A stretch of DNA of 64,000 nucleotides from Shinisaurus crocodilurus. Its lineage: Eukaryota; Chordata; Lepidosauria; Squamata; Shinisauridae. Location of the stretch: contig CM037880.1 of the NCBI GenBank assembly GCA_021292165.1, forward strand, positions 25,074,051-25,138,050, read 5' to 3'. Each line of letters starts with the position of its first letter. Within the stretch, counting starts at the first letter, position 1. Positions 21,595 through 33,472 of the stretch are shown here, in pieces. A model generated the notes under the pieces. It made no database searches. It saw nothing but the letters and a program-made list of their open reading frames with translations, and was not told where the DNA came from. The position numbers and the translations under genes are program-made.

Positions 21595-22013
21595 AGGGAT
21601 GGATAAATCTGACAATTTGTTTCTCATTTTTCCAATCTTGAGTTCAGTTTATCTCAGACTTTGTGAATTTCTTCAGTCTTAGGTTTCATCCTGAACTTTA
21701 AAATGTTTGCATGAAAATTCATAAGCATTATTGTGTACGTTTCTCATAATACATGCATTCTTATATGCATTTTTGCCTAATATACACATTTTGGAAGCAA
21801 TTTCCCTAATATAATGCATTTTTAAACATTATTTTCCCTTATACAGGATACACTTTTGTATGCGTGTTTTGATTAGAAAATTCCATTGCAACATTTGGAG
21901 TACAAATTTTGAAGGATGACAGAGTTTTGGTTCACATATTGGTTTGAAAGTGCAAAATTAGGTGAGCTTGCTTTAAAATGCAAAGTAAACAAATTTCTCC
22001 CCCATTTCTAGCA
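21595..22013. repeat. interspersed repeat H, copy 2
   Basis: Starts tagggatggataaatctg and ends aaatttctcccccatttct, imperfect inverted ends. Collinear with 12895-13245. AT-rich and non-coding. Confidence 0.55.
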
Positions 22014-22049
22014 TTTGGTATGCATACCTGGTATGAGGCCCAGTTATAG

Positions 22050-22137
22050 TGCAATCCTGTATGTGTCTACTCAGTAGCAAGCCCCAATGAGTTCAATGGA
22101 GCTTACTCCCAGGTAAGTGGATGTAGGATTATCGCTC
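22050..22137. repeat. element C2, short MITE-like repeat
   Basis: Holds gtgcaatcctgtatg, gtctactcag, agttcaatggagcttac and tcccaggtaagtgg. Words recur at 31.8, 36.85 and 43.2 kb. Confidence 0.6.
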
Positions 22138-22391
22138 TAATTGGTTTTAACAGTAGCCACTTGATATTGAGAACCAGAGAGTTGGTTAGAGACAGGAGTT
22201 TCTGAAGAATAATTGCATGTGGTCTGAAACATGGGGAAGGGGGCACCATGACCTCCACGCTCCCAAAATTACACTCCAACATGCTGTATGTGTATGTGGG
22301 CTTGCACACCTCACCACAGTAAAAGTGAGCAAGTTCCCCTTCAAATGTTACTTCAAGAATGCCAAAAGAGGAAGTGTGAGTTGCTCACATA

Positions 22392-22642
22392 CAGTAATAC
22401 CTTGGATTGCAAGTAACTTGGTTTGAGAGCGTTTTGCAAGACAAGCAAATTTTTAAATATTTATTTAATTTTTTTTTACTTGATGTACAAGCGACGTCTT
22501 GCAAGACAAGTACTGTAGTACGGCTTAAATTAAAAATCTCTGTACAAATTTTTTTGGGGGGGATTTCGTTTTGATATAAGAGTGTTTTGGATTACAAGCA
22601 CGTTTCCGGAACGAATTATGCTCTCAATCCAAGGCATGACTG
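22392..22642. mobile_element. mariner/pogo-like nonautonomous element
   Basis: Starts CAGTAATACCTTGGATTGC and ends CAATCCAAGGCATGACTG, inverted ends flanked by TA on both sides (22390-22391 and 22643-22644). A TA duplication is typical of Tc1/mariner and pogo elements. The 251-bp interior has no transposase. Confidence 0.75.
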
Positions 22643-22644
22643 TA

Positions 22645-23633
22645 TGTCCTTTTCAACACTTCCTATGAGATGCAAAGACTTCACCATTTTCTGCTGGCCA
22701 TCTGGAAATAAATAGTAAATTAATTACCACAAAGAGCAGTAGAGAATTCTTCAAAGTTACCCCCAGTAGTAATCAACACGAAGATCTCTGGAATATCTCT
22801 TTAAGGACATTATTCCACACATCATAGAATGTCATATGAAAGTAGTTACAGAAAAGGACTGGAACACACAGAATTCATACTAAAAAGCAGGCTTTGTAAA
22901 AGAAAAATGGGCAGGGGGGGGGGAGGAGGAGAGAAATGTTATGTAATTCAGAGCCTCAAGCTAAAAACCATAACCAAAATCAGGCAAGCAACTGGCTTGC
23001 GTGCACACTAATACTCCAGCAGAGTCCAGGCCAAGCACTAACCTGAGAAATTATGATAAATCACAAAGGAAATGCATGGCACTGCACCAAGGCATTATAG
23101 ATAAATACAAAGGCTTCATCACTTTTAAAAGCTTATTCCTTTAGGCATGGTGCACTTCTTACTTAAATGCCTGCTCTATAAAGTATTTCTCCATATGCAC
23201 TTCAATAGTCTATTAAATAAAATCCACCCAACCAGTAGTAGATTTAGCCTTCTGGTATGAGAATCCAAAGGCTTCCCAGAAATATTTCTCTCCCACCCCC
23301 AATGTGGAACACATCCTTTCCCCACTATTGAAGATGAGGAACTTTGCTGAGTTCAGAATGCTATGATCTGACCTGTACTGGGTTTATACACACACACGCA
23401 CACACACGTGCACGCGCACACACACGTTAGAGGAATATTTTGGTCAATTTCTTCTCATTTCAAATTAACAGAGGGTGCTTTCAGACAAGGCTTTTATGGT
23501 GCTGTCACCCTGCCTCACTCATGGAATTTTACAGGGGGTCTGCAGATGTTGTCATCCTCCAATCATAACCTTCCTGTGTTTTCTCACGGCTTCTTCTGTC
23601 TTTTCCCTTACCACAGAAAATCTCTTGAGGAGG

Positions 23634-23667
<34 letters not shown>

Positions 23668-23942
23668 CATAATAGCTGCACAGTGCCTTTTGACTAGTAG
23701 TGCTAGTAGGACCGCTCTGTCTGGAAGCACCCACATTCAAATTCTGTCTTCAGTTTAGGAAGCTGTTCTTCCTGAGGGCCAGTTCACACTTTACAAGTTG
23801 AATATATTAGACATATATACAGGTGGATCCAGAATCTGCCTCCTATGAGAGGAAGAAGGGCTCCCTCTGGCCAAATCTTGGGATGCTGCCTCCTCCACAC
23901 ACAACAGCTCACCCCATTCAGTAGGGGCTCCAAACTCTGGCT
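22645..23942. other. unique sequence with CA microsatellites
   Basis: Contains an interrupted (CA)n at about 23392-23425 and a pure (CA)n at about 23636-23666. A G-run lies at about 22915-22922. No gene is supported. Confidence 0.5.
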
Positions 23943-24265
23943 GGATTCAGACAACATGATAACCCACACTCAAAGGTTGAGTGTGAGTTGTCATTGAACC
24001 ATGGGTTGTTGGAACATGGGTTATCGTGTTGTCTGAAACCAACCATGCTAACAAACCATGGTTTGTTAACTATGAACAACCCACAGTTCACAACCCAACA
24101 ACAAACCATGGGCTCTCTTGATGGGTTGTTCGTGGTTAATAAACCATGGTTTGTTAGCATGGCTGGGTTCAGACAACATGATAACCCATGTTCCAACAAC
24201 AACCCACGGTTCAATGACAACCCATACTCAACCCTTGAGTACGGGTTACCATGTTGTCTGAACTG
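23943..24265. mobile_element. triple fold-back element
   Basis: Three palindromic units in a row. Unit 1 (23946-24037) begins TTCAGACAACATGATAACCC and ends with its complement. Unit 2 (24043-24162) is bounded by CCATGCTAACAAACCATGG and its complement. Unit 3 (24168-24262) repeats unit 1 in reverse. The outermost ends are also complementary, so the whole can fold as one hairpin or three. No ORF with family features. A nonautonomous DNA transposon is likely; superfamily not determined. Confidence 0.75.
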
Positions 24266-25163
24266 AGTCTATGTGTAGCCTTTTCAGGGGACGAGGGAAG
24301 GAGGAGAAGTCCATTCCAACAGCACTGTTGATGTATATACAGTCATTTCAATGAACGGCTCATGGCATGCAGAGCACTTGGCTCCACTTCTCTGGTGTCT
24401 GAATCCATCCAACACCACTGTTTTGTCCCTGCTTCCAGATGGTAGACCTCAGGGTTGTAGTACAAGACAAAACAGAGCCCACAAACCTGAGGTCTGCATT
24501 GACCTGATGGGAGATATTCCCTGAAATGGCAATGAAGGACTCTTGCCAGGCACAACACAAGAGTACTACTGGAACATTCTGGTAAATGAAGCCCAATTAT
24601 ACCTGATATCTGTGGAGACAAGGTGTTAGTGGTAATTCTTATTAGGTCATGTATTGTCCTTGAAGGAGAGGTGGATTAATAGAGAGAAGGTTGCTTGGAG
24701 TGGCAAATGAGGGTAAACATACTTCCATGGGAGCGGGGAGAAAATGGAAGGGGCAGAAAAATGACTGAAGGTGAAATCTCTGCTCAGACTTCAGCAAGTC
24801 ACTATCTCTCAGCTTATTTTATAAGGTTGTTTTGAGGAGAAAAGAAATGGGTATAGACATTTTCTGAACTCTTACTCTCTATCAATGCATCTACTTAATA
24901 GTTGTAATATTAATTACTGTGACGGCTACTACCAGGGCTGTCAAAATATGGGCACCAGGTCACCACTGGCACTTAAAAAATTGGTCGTGGTGGTGACTGA
25001 ATTGCTGAAGAGGGCTGGGTGTAATGTACTCTTCCTCCCTTGTGTGCTGTTGTGTGTAGGACCTGGCCACATCTTCCTCTTACTTCCTAAAAGCAATTGG
25101 AAGGGCTGTCCTACATTAGACACAGACAGTGAGGCAGCTGCCTCAAGCAACAGATGCTAGGGT
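24266..25163. other. unique sequence
   Basis: I see no supported feature here. Confidence 0.4.
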
Positions 25164-25240
25164 AGCCTTCCCCAACTTGGTGCCCTCCAGATGTGTTGGA
25201 CTGCAACTCCCATAATTCCTGGGCAGCATGGCCAGAGGCA
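25164..25240. mobile_element. family B hAT MITE, half copy
   Basis: TAGCCTTCCCCAACTTGG, then gccctccagatgtgttgg and ctgcaactcccataattcc. The second arm is missing. Confidence 0.65.
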
Positions 25241-26059
25241 CCTTTCAACTAATACCTGGAAGAAAGGGAAGGAGGTTTGGTGGGGCAGGGGGGAGGGAGA
25301 GATCAGAATACACCAGCAACAAGGACAGAATCTGTTCTTCCATCTGGTGACGGGTGGCCCCACATCCCTGTCTTTCTGTTCTTCCATCTAGCTCCCAGAA
25401 AAAGTGAAAACTGGCCACTAGCTTTGCAAAATAACTAAATAAATAAAAATGGAAATTGCTGTCATTTTACAGATTGCAGAAGAATATTTTTACACCACTT
25501 AACAACAATTCTAAGACTCCTCGTAGTCAGTCAAATCATGTTTGGGAAACTTTAGGTAATAAACACTTTGTGGCCTGGCTTATTTTCCCAAGTTCACTGT
25601 GATCCCAATTTTAATGCTCTTCTGAGCTCGTTCTAAGGACATTGTACTGTAAATATTTTGAAGTGCACTTTATTAATTTGATATCGGCCAAACTATGAGA
25701 GCTTGAGAATATCAGGACAGGAATTAAAATTCAGTCTGAAGAAAGATAGAAATGGCAACTGGAAATGGAAATCTCTCCATCTGGATGATTTTTTTTCTTC
25801 TTCACTCGGTCTTGCTATAATCTTAGACTATTTGTGACTATCACAGTATAGTTAAAAGTGGCCTTTGATGCCAGTTACAACCGCAGTCCCACTTCTTTTG
25901 CCATTTCTTATGAGAAGATTGCCATTGACATGGCAACTTAACTTCCAGTTGGCTGTTGACAATTCTGAAATGAGAAAATAGTTGATGACTGAAGCTAGGA
26001 CTGAATCATAAAGCTGACACTTTGCCTCAAGGGAAGGAAGTGCCTAAGCATTTGCAAAT
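25241..26059. other. unique AT-rich sequence
   Basis: No repeat is identified from about 25430 on. This is one of the longer repeat-free stretches, so conserved non-coding sequence is possible but unproven. Confidence 0.35.
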
Positions 26060-26810
26060 GTTTTATTTATTTATTCATTCATTGCACTTTTCAATAACTG
26101 GAGTTCCCTGGGTGGTGTACAGCCAAATTAAGAACAACAACAAAAAAGCAATGATAAAAACAACAACAGCACAGTAAAACCAAGATAAAACCGACAGCGA
26201 AGGGGAAAAACAAAGCGGCTTGAAAAAACGAAGTGAAACCAGCAGCAAAATAAAACAGTCAAAGACATAAAGGGTGCAATCCTATGCAAGTTTAGACAGA
26301 AAAAAAGCCTACAACTCCCAGCATTCTTTCTAAAAGCACTAAACATGTTCATAAAATGCCAGAGATAATTGAAAAGGTCTTCACCTGGCACTGAAAAGAC
26401 CATCACAAGCCTCTCTTGTAAGGGTATTCCACAGACAGGGCCCCACCACAGAAAAGTCCCTCCATCTCGTAGCCATCTGCCTTGTCCCATTTGGTGCGGG
26501 CAGCTGAAGGAGGGCCTCAGATGCTGACCTTAGTTAGGGGCCACGTAGGTAAATATGGGAGGAGGTACCCCTTCAGGTAACCTGATCCTAAGCTGTTTAG
26601 GGTTTTAAAGGTTTAGGGTTTAAAACTGGACCTTTGAATTGAAATGAACTGGCAGCCAGTGCAGATAGCAATGTACCTGGCATAATATGATTGTATCGGC
26701 CAGTCCCAGTTAATGACTAAAAAAAAAGCTGCCCTGTTTTGGACCAAACGACCAACTGTTTCAAGTGATGCTCGCAAAGTGCATGCTGCCTCCTGTACCC
26801 CAAGCACCCC
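26060..26810 (-). repeat. LINE 3' end with partial Harbinger-like insert
   Basis: The reversed LINE runs from its tail (tttatttatttattcattc) through decayed ORF2 C-terminal sequence (ggtcttcacctggcactg, gggccccaccaca) to cggccagtcccag near 26.7 kb. 26272-26335 is a left half of a family C element (gggtgcaatcctatgc, ctacaactcccagcattc). Frames are broken. Confidence 0.65.
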
Positions 26811-27052
26811 TAAACTTACGTTGGGTCCGGGGCAAGGCAGATGTGGTGGTGGCAGCTTCAGGTGTTACTAGGCCCGATAGAGCATTTTTCCTTGCTGGGG
26901 ACTAGACTGGGACTTGTAGTCCCACCATCCTTAAAGGAAAAATGATGCTCTGCACACAATTCCTGCTGACGAGGCTCGGGGACTTTCTCCTTAGTGAGAA
27001 TCATGAAGAGCATCACTTTCCCACATGGGATGCTGGGACTTATACACAGGGA

Positions 27053-27200
27053 TATATAGGAAGCCGCCTTCTACCAAATCAAACCATGGGTCCATCTAGT
27101 AAGTTCAGTATTGACACTGACTGGAAGCAGCTCTCCAAGGTTTCAGACAGGAGTCTTTCCCCAGCCCTACCTGGAACCTTCTGCCTTCAAAGCAGCAGAA
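27053..27200 (-). repeat. tRNA-derived SINE, reversed, truncated
   Basis: Reads aggaagccgccttctacc, ggtccatctagtaag, gactggaagcagctctcc, tttcagacaggagtc and ccagccctacctgg, the reverse of the SINE at 16.85 kb without most of the tRNA-like head. Confidence 0.7.
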
Positions 27201-28121
27201 AATAGTGCTCTGCTAGGGCTTGGGATCATCAGAAGTTGTTGCTGCCATCCTCTGCTCCAAGGCAAGTTCCTGGGGGCAGCTTGGGCCAGGGGATGGTGGT
27301 AGAAGTGGTTCGGATGATCAAGGTGAGCACAGCTCTGTCAACAAGGCTGTGTACACCCCAATCCTGCTCATAAACCTTTGGGCAGGGGTACTCAGCTAAC
27401 AACTGAGAGCCCCCCCCCCTGATTGAAGGCTCATGGCATCCCTAGGTGTGTGTGTGTTTGTGTCAGAGATGGTGGCTCATTAGGGCTGGAACCCCGAATT
27501 TTTCATTTGGAGCCCCGAATCTCTGGGAGGCCATCTGCCCCACCACCCTGCTGTCCATGGGCATTTGCTAAAACAAAGGTACAGGGGCCTTGAGGATCTC
27601 TGTTGCATCTGATCCCCCTTGGTTAGCTGGCTTTTTTCCCACAGATGCTTCACCTCCTGCTGCCCCTGCCCTTGAATCTTTCTGCCTGAGGTTTTTTTCC
27701 CCCTGAAATTAAATGTCCTCCTCTCCCATGTCCTTTTTTATAAATAGGGATGTCCTTAGGAGACAGGGTCCCTTAAAGACACACACACACACACACACAC
27801 ACACTCTTTAGAGGATATGTAAATTAGCATATGCAAATTTGTGCAATTTTTTTTGTCCTGTAGGCCTGAGCCCCAGATCTTTGTGTGTGTGTGTATGCGT
27901 GCGCGTATGTGTGCGTATATGGAAATGAAAAACTGTATCACCAACCTGAAGTTTGAGGTTGTACATTCCATGCTACCACCACCTCAGGATTCTGTCACCA
28001 CAATTCTGCTGCATGTGTAGGCCAGGCCTACTTAATTTCCAATCACATCTTGTGTTCCTTATTGGCATGTATCCTCATAGTGTTCGGAAGTTCAGGGCTT
28101 GTGCTTTTTAACATGCTGATA
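27201..28121. other. unique sequence with microsatellites
   Basis: Poly-C near 27412, (CA)n at 27779-27804 and a mixed GT/GC run near 27880-27920. No gene is supported. Confidence 0.45.
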
Positions 28122-29118
28122 ACAAATATGTGAGGTAGAATTTCGTGGTTAAATTTAATGCAATTAGACCAGTGGACTAAGAAATGGAAGAAGAGAAATG
28201 AGCATGGGAGGGAACTTACTGGATTTGAAAAGAAAGTGTTGTCTAGAGAACTTATAGAAGGGAATGTTTCTTTCAGAGGGTTAACTAAGGAGATATATAA
28301 AATGTTCCAAAGGATTGAAGCGAAAAAAGATAACCTTAAGACGATATGGGAAATGGAATTTGAGGAGGAGATATCGAATGCGGGGTGGAGAAATATTTGG
28401 GGCAGACGTATATTAAGAAATATGTCAGTAAGGATAAAAGAGAATTTTTTAAAAACTATTTGGAGATGGTATCTGGCTCCAGTAAGATTAAACAAAATAG
28501 ACAGTAACTGTGCTCCATTGTGTTGGAGAGGATGTCAGGAACTTGGTACTTATGCTCATATGTGGTGGAGTTGTAAAAGCATATTGGATTTTTGGAATAA
28601 AATTTTTGTAGAAATTGCAGAAATTATTGGCATTAATTTGGAGGTCTGTCCAAAATTAGCATTGTTATCAATAACGGAGAAACTTCTGTGCTCACAAGAG
28701 AAAAAGGAATTAATTGTAAGTTTATTAGTGGCAGGGAGATTACTGATAGCAAGGAATTGGAAAGTTCAACACCAGTATTTAATAATAGATTGTTATAAAG
28801 AGGTCTGGGATACTGCTTTAAATGATAAACTAACATGTAGTATTAAATGTAAAAAGGGACAATTAAAGAAAAATAATTTTAAGGATATTTGGGGACCATT
28901 CTTAGATTATGTTTTAGTAAAGGGAAAAGGGAGTAAGCTGTGTCATGATATGATGTATTTTTGGAATATAGATTAATAATGGATTATGTGGATAGAATTT
29001 GTTTTGGTCCCGGGGTGATGGGTGCACTTGGAGTTTATGATTTGTAGATTTATGTGTGTGTTTTTTCTGTATGTGTGTCCATTTAAAAAATAAATAAATA
29101 AAATTAAAAAAAAAACAA
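28122..29118 (+). mobile_element. 5'-truncated L1 LINE, 3' end
   Basis: Contains the ORF2 C-terminal frame (28158-28976), a short 3' UTR and an A-rich tail with ataaataaataaa (about 29088-29118). The 5' end is lost within ORF2; an in-frame stop about 30 bp before the first Met marks the approximate truncation. A target duplication is not obvious. Confidence 0.85.
28158..28976 (+). pseudogene. L1 ORF2 C-terminal domain, open 272 codons
   Basis: Encodes the last part of an L1 reverse transcriptase/endonuclease polyprotein, downstream of the RT domain. Tryptophan-rich helices (NLKTIWEMEFEEEIS, WRWYLAPVRLNK) precede a Cys/His region near residues 118-140: CAPLCWRGCQELGTYAHMWW and then SC, the C-terminal zinc-knuckle-like segment typical of vertebrate L1. 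The frame runs to a natural stop with no interruption, unlike the LINE copies nearby, which suggests a fairly young insertion. Endonuclease and RT are missing, so it cannot move itself. The Met at 28158 is only the first Met in the open frame. Confidence 0.85.
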
Positions 29119-29699
29119 CATGCGAGAACCCTACATGCTCCTGAGGCCCAGTTTCTTTTCTCGGTGGTGAAACTGAACAATCAGAAGATTGCCTTGGAAC
29201 GTTTACCTTTGTGCACACAGAGCCCAGGAACTGTCTCACTTTACAATGTTCTTTCAACAAGTGAAGTTTTCCAACACAAATGGAGAGAGAGGCATCTGAG
29301 AACAAGGAATGCTGATCCTAGCAAACTTGAATCAAGACCAGAGGAAAATAAACATTTCTGCCCCAATATCAGGACTATTTCATGTGTATTTAACTAAGGA
29401 TTTAGGATGCAATCTACTTCTCACTGAAGGCATTGAAAAAATGTCCAAATGAATTTAACAGAGGTGGATTACATCCTTGGGCCCTGATCCAACTGCACAC
29501 TGGCAGCCAATGCTGGCCCAAAAGATTTTACTGCCTAAAGCAGAGCCCCAATAGTGACCCCATACATGCACCCCATTAGGTCCAACACTTTATAAAACAT
29601 CTGGCTGCATCATTCATACGCCAATTTCTGCCTCCATCTATTTCCCCCTCATGGTGGATTTTCTCACTCTGATGTAGGACAGCTCTGCATGGGAGAGCT
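29119..29699. other. unique sequence
   Basis: I see no supported feature here. Confidence 0.4.
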
Positions 29700-29940
29700 A
29701 CAACAACTGTACCCCAACCTAGTGCCCTTGAGATGGGTTTTTTTTACTACAGTTCCCATCATCCCCAGCCAGTGTGACCAGTGGTCAGGAATTACAGGAG
29801 TTGTAGTCCCAAATATCTTGTGGGTACCAGGTTGGGGAAGGCTGATGTAGCCTCTCTGGCTCCATTGGTCATGCTGGCTGGGGCTGATGGGAGTTGTAGT
29901 CTGACACATCTGGAGGATACCCAGTAGGGGAAGGCTGGAC
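29700..29940. mobile_element. family B hAT MITE plus adjoining half copy
   Basis: A first copy (about 29705-29852) runs from ctgtaccccaacctagtg to ccaggttggggaaggctg. A second right half follows (to about 29937): gatgggagttgtagtctg, then ggggaaggctgg. Confidence 0.65.
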
Positions 29941-31795
29941 TACACAGACACAGCCCTGTTAAGAAAGGCATTGTTGCTGCATTGGAGCAGACGAGCAGTG
30001 TTTGCAAGACTGCTACACCATGTTCAGAATAAATGCAGAAGAATGGGTGACCTCACAGAGTAAGGAATATTCCTTGGTTAAGAACGTTGACGCTCCAGCT
30101 GTAAACTTTTAGCAGCTGGCAGTGACCTCCATCATCAGCAGTTCCCTTACTTTGGCACCAGCTCCTTCCTTTAGCTGCAGAAGAGCTTATGTGTTTCCTT
30201 AGATTCTTTGGTGACATGCAGGCAAACCCAGCAGCAAAGAACAGCTGCAAAACAGGCAGCACATCCAGAAGAAGCTGAAAATTGATTTAAGGAGAAGCAT
30301 TAAGAACAGAAAAAGAACTTATCAAGGCTTTCCCCCTCCCCCTTTGTTAATGTATTGCTTCCTTGAAAGATAATGCATAAAGCTATTTGCCTCCTTAGGA
30401 CTTGCACAGAAAATGCAGTTCTTTTACAGTTTTAGAACTATACAGAGTTTTCATGCCCGATTCTTGACATACAGAATTGGCAAGTATACAATTGGTAGAA
30501 AGTAGATCAGAAATATATACTGTTTGCATCTTGTTTGCATAAACGCTGTTTGCATTTTTCTTTAAAGGAAGTGCTGCAAGTTTTGTTTTTGGTACATAGC
30601 CTTATATGAAAACCAAGCAAGGATTTAATTCCCCATTTAGAGTTTAAAAAAAAATCTCTATGAGAGGTTACGAAATTCTAAATTTCTTCTGGAGAAGACA
30701 ACATAAATTTCTGGACAACATTATTTTTTCATAAACTTTACAATAATATTAGGTGATTTTATAAGTGAGAAAAAGAAACACATCCCTGTGCACAAGAGCT
30801 TGGAATCTAAACTATAAATGGGAGGGGGGGGTCCAATAGGTGATAGGGAAGGAACAGAGCACAAGTCTATAACATGCAAATTTATTTCCCCAAACTTAAA
30901 ATGTTAAATTTTAACACAATTAGAAGTTGCAACATATATTATTGAATTAAACTTTAAAATATAAGAAATATCTGATGAGTAGAAGAAGGAAAATAAAAGA
31001 TTTAGGAGGGAAAGGGAGGCAAAAAGATGTGTTTCTTCAGAGATGAAGGAGAGGAAGAGTGACAAATATGTTCAGGAAGACCATCCCAGGAGTAGGGAAA
31101 AGGAAGAGATACAGAGAGATCAAGACTGGAAAGCTCTTACTGGCGTCTAGCAACAAATCCATGAAGGATACAGAAGAGCCCAATTGTTAAGATCCTCAAA
31201 AACGAAAGCCAAAAATTTAAACCAAACATTGGGGACGACGACGACACAAAACCCTGAGATCCAGTTAAGAGGTTAAATGAGAGCAGTAATGTGATCATAA
31301 TGAATTCCAGAGAGGTAGCTGTGTCGGTTTGCTCTAGCAAATGCAAGAAAGTCCTATGACACTCCCAAGACTAATTTTTATTGTGTGGCATAAACTGTTG
31401 TGGACCAAACAGCAGGGTCAGGAGGCCACGAAATACACAGGGTATCGGTACGTCTGTCATATTTCTATGCAGAGTCCAAATGTAAGAGATAAGAACAGAG
31501 TGACCCACACCAGCCACTGGTGGTCACGCCGACCGTTTTTCTTGCAATGCTGATTTAACAACTGAAGAGAGACCATTACTTTCCAGAGTGGGAAAGATAT
31601 CCCTACTTGCTATTGGAATAAAAGTTGCTGATAATTTCTAGTCCGGTGTGAAATTGTACTCCCACTGTTTACAACTCCTTTTCTCTGCACCCATGCCTCT
31701 GTGTGTACATATCTATCAATAGAGGATAACACTTCATGAATCTAAGTCTTCTCTAGTTCATGAAAGCTTATGCCCTAACCTAATAAATATGATAC
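29941..31795. other. unique AT-rich sequence
   Basis: I find no repeat termini or conserved ORF in this 1.85-kb stretch. Confidence 0.4.
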
Positions 31796-31880
31796 AGCTT
31801 AATCCTAGGGGTGTTTACTCAAAAGTAAGTCCCATTGAGATAAATGAAGTTTGCACTCAAGTGTGCATAGGCTTCCTCCT
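31796..31880. repeat. element C2 fragment
   Basis: cttaatcctaggggtg, tactcaaaagtaagtccc, attgagataaatg and gtgtgcataggctt match the C2 words at 22.05 kb. Confidence 0.55.
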
Positions 31881-32249
31881 TTCATCTTTAAGCTGCAGGA
31901 TTCTTTGGTGTATGATTGTAATGGTGAGCAAGATAAATAATGCAGGCAGCAGAATTCTGGAATCAAAGGTTTAAGAAGGATGGGCAACCTGTTGCCCTTG
32001 GGCTGCATGGGGCCCTTAGCCTAATTTCATGCATCCCTCAGCCTAATTTCAAAAGCCCTCTGTGTGCGAACAGTTCAGACCTCTGGCAAGAGCTATCTGT
32101 CCTTTCCCTGGAAGCCCACTGCTTGGAAAGGAAGAAGAAGAGAGAAAAGAGGGTGGCAGAAAAAGAAAAGAGGTGACCCACTCACTTTTGGCTCTGGCCC
32201 CACCCATTGCTGGTTCTGGACCCATCTACCTCAAACATGTGTCCTGTCC

Positions 32250-32410
32250 CCCAGCAGATTATTTCATAGATTTCATAGATCATAGAGTTGGAAGGAGCCT
32301 ACAAGGCTATCGAGTCCAACCCCCTGCTCAATGCAGGAAACTAGAGGAGGGGTCTCCCATCCAAGTAATAACCAGCCCTGACCCTGCTTAGCTTTCCACG
32401 CTCAGACAAG
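32250..32410 (-). repeat. CR1 LINE 3' end
   Basis: Reversed CR1 terminus: a tcatagatcatagagttgg end repeat followed by cgagtccaaccccctgc and ggggtctcccatcc. The octamer-type end repeat and these words are diagnostic of amniote CR1. Confidence 0.8.
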
Positions 32411-32644
32411 CTGAGCCAGCGTAAGCCACATGCCTGTATACCCACAAGGGAATGTGGTCCTCAACATTAAAAATAAAAGTTGTCCACCCCTGGTTTAAGG
32501 TGATGAAAAGGAAGACCCCCAAATAAAATGTTACAATTAAAATGAGAAATTAATTAAAGATTGAACCAGTATTTTTGTACTAGGAACAGAAAGAAAAGGA
32601 CAAATGTTCGGAATTTTGTAAGATCTGACAACAACAAGCACCTG

Positions 32645-32665
32645 GAAAAGGAAAGATGAAGGGAG
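32645..32665 (+). other. candidate polypurine tract
   Basis: A purine-rich run with a single pyrimidine (gaaaaggaaag, then atgaagggag) lies directly before the TG of the LTR, where plus-strand DNA priming would start. Confidence 0.5.
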
Positions 32666-33472
32666 TGTTGAACAGGATTGGCCCACATCCAGTATGACCT
32701 TCCCCCGCATCACGCGCAGCTGTGGGCGGGGAGAAATTTTGCGGACGTGGGGGGAGGTGAGGCGAGACTTACCAGTTCTCGCAGGTACGCCTCAGGTAGG
32801 GGGGCGGGGTTACAGGAGCCAATATTAGGCTCTGCGGCCCCGCACCACACCCTCTTTGTTCTCTGCAGCTCCCTCCCTCCCACCCTGTATACAGTATAGG
32901 CTCCTCTGGTCGCCGTTAAGGGGCCCTGTAGGAATTTTGGCTTATTCCTACTAGGGGGATGGGCGCGTTTCGCCTACTCCATACTACTGCAGAGTTGGGA
33001 GTATTATAGTAGTGTACATAGCAAGAAAAATGGTCACAGGTAGATAGTGGGCAGGTAAGTGCGGGTTAAGGTATTGATAGGATGAGGTGAGCATCCCTGG
33101 CACCATTCAGGTGACAGGCAGTTTCAGGATGCCTCGGATGGGTCAGTAGGCTCAGACAGCTGGGGATCAGGAACGCCTGTGATGCCTTTGTTCTCGCCAA
33201 GCTTGTTGTCACGAGACTCCGAGAGGGAGCAACGTAACAAAGGCTGCCAACACTGGAAAGTGCAAAATGGGGAGGCGGCGGATTCCTCGCCACCTCCCGG
33301 TTTTGGATGCTCAGCCCAATTGCATAACAGAGCGGCCTACGAGGCCAGAATAGAATAACCCGCACTCTATCCCTTTGCAGTTCATTGTATGTAAATAAAC
33401 GTGGCCCAGTTAAACACCAACTGAGTGTCTCGACTCTTCATTTCCCACCTGTACGTCCGCAAATATTCAACA
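32666..33472 (+). repeat. 3' LTR-like segment, CpG-rich
   Basis: 807 bp starting TGTTGAA and ending TTCAACA, a 7-bp inverted terminus. A TATA-like gtatacagtatagg lies near 32890 and an AATAAA signal near 33394, followed by a C/T-rich stretch (gtctcgactcttc) typical of R-U5. The flanks (gggag and cttgt) do not match, so it is not a clean solo LTR; upstream sequence may be leftover interior. Gypsy- or ERV-type cannot be decided. Confidence 0.55.

Noticed and set aside
23500..23672. Open frames ending in His-Thr repeats
   Set aside because: Translation of a (CA)n microsatellite.
28043..28495. 150-codon minus-strand frame
   Set aside because: Antisense shadow of the L1 ORF2 frame.
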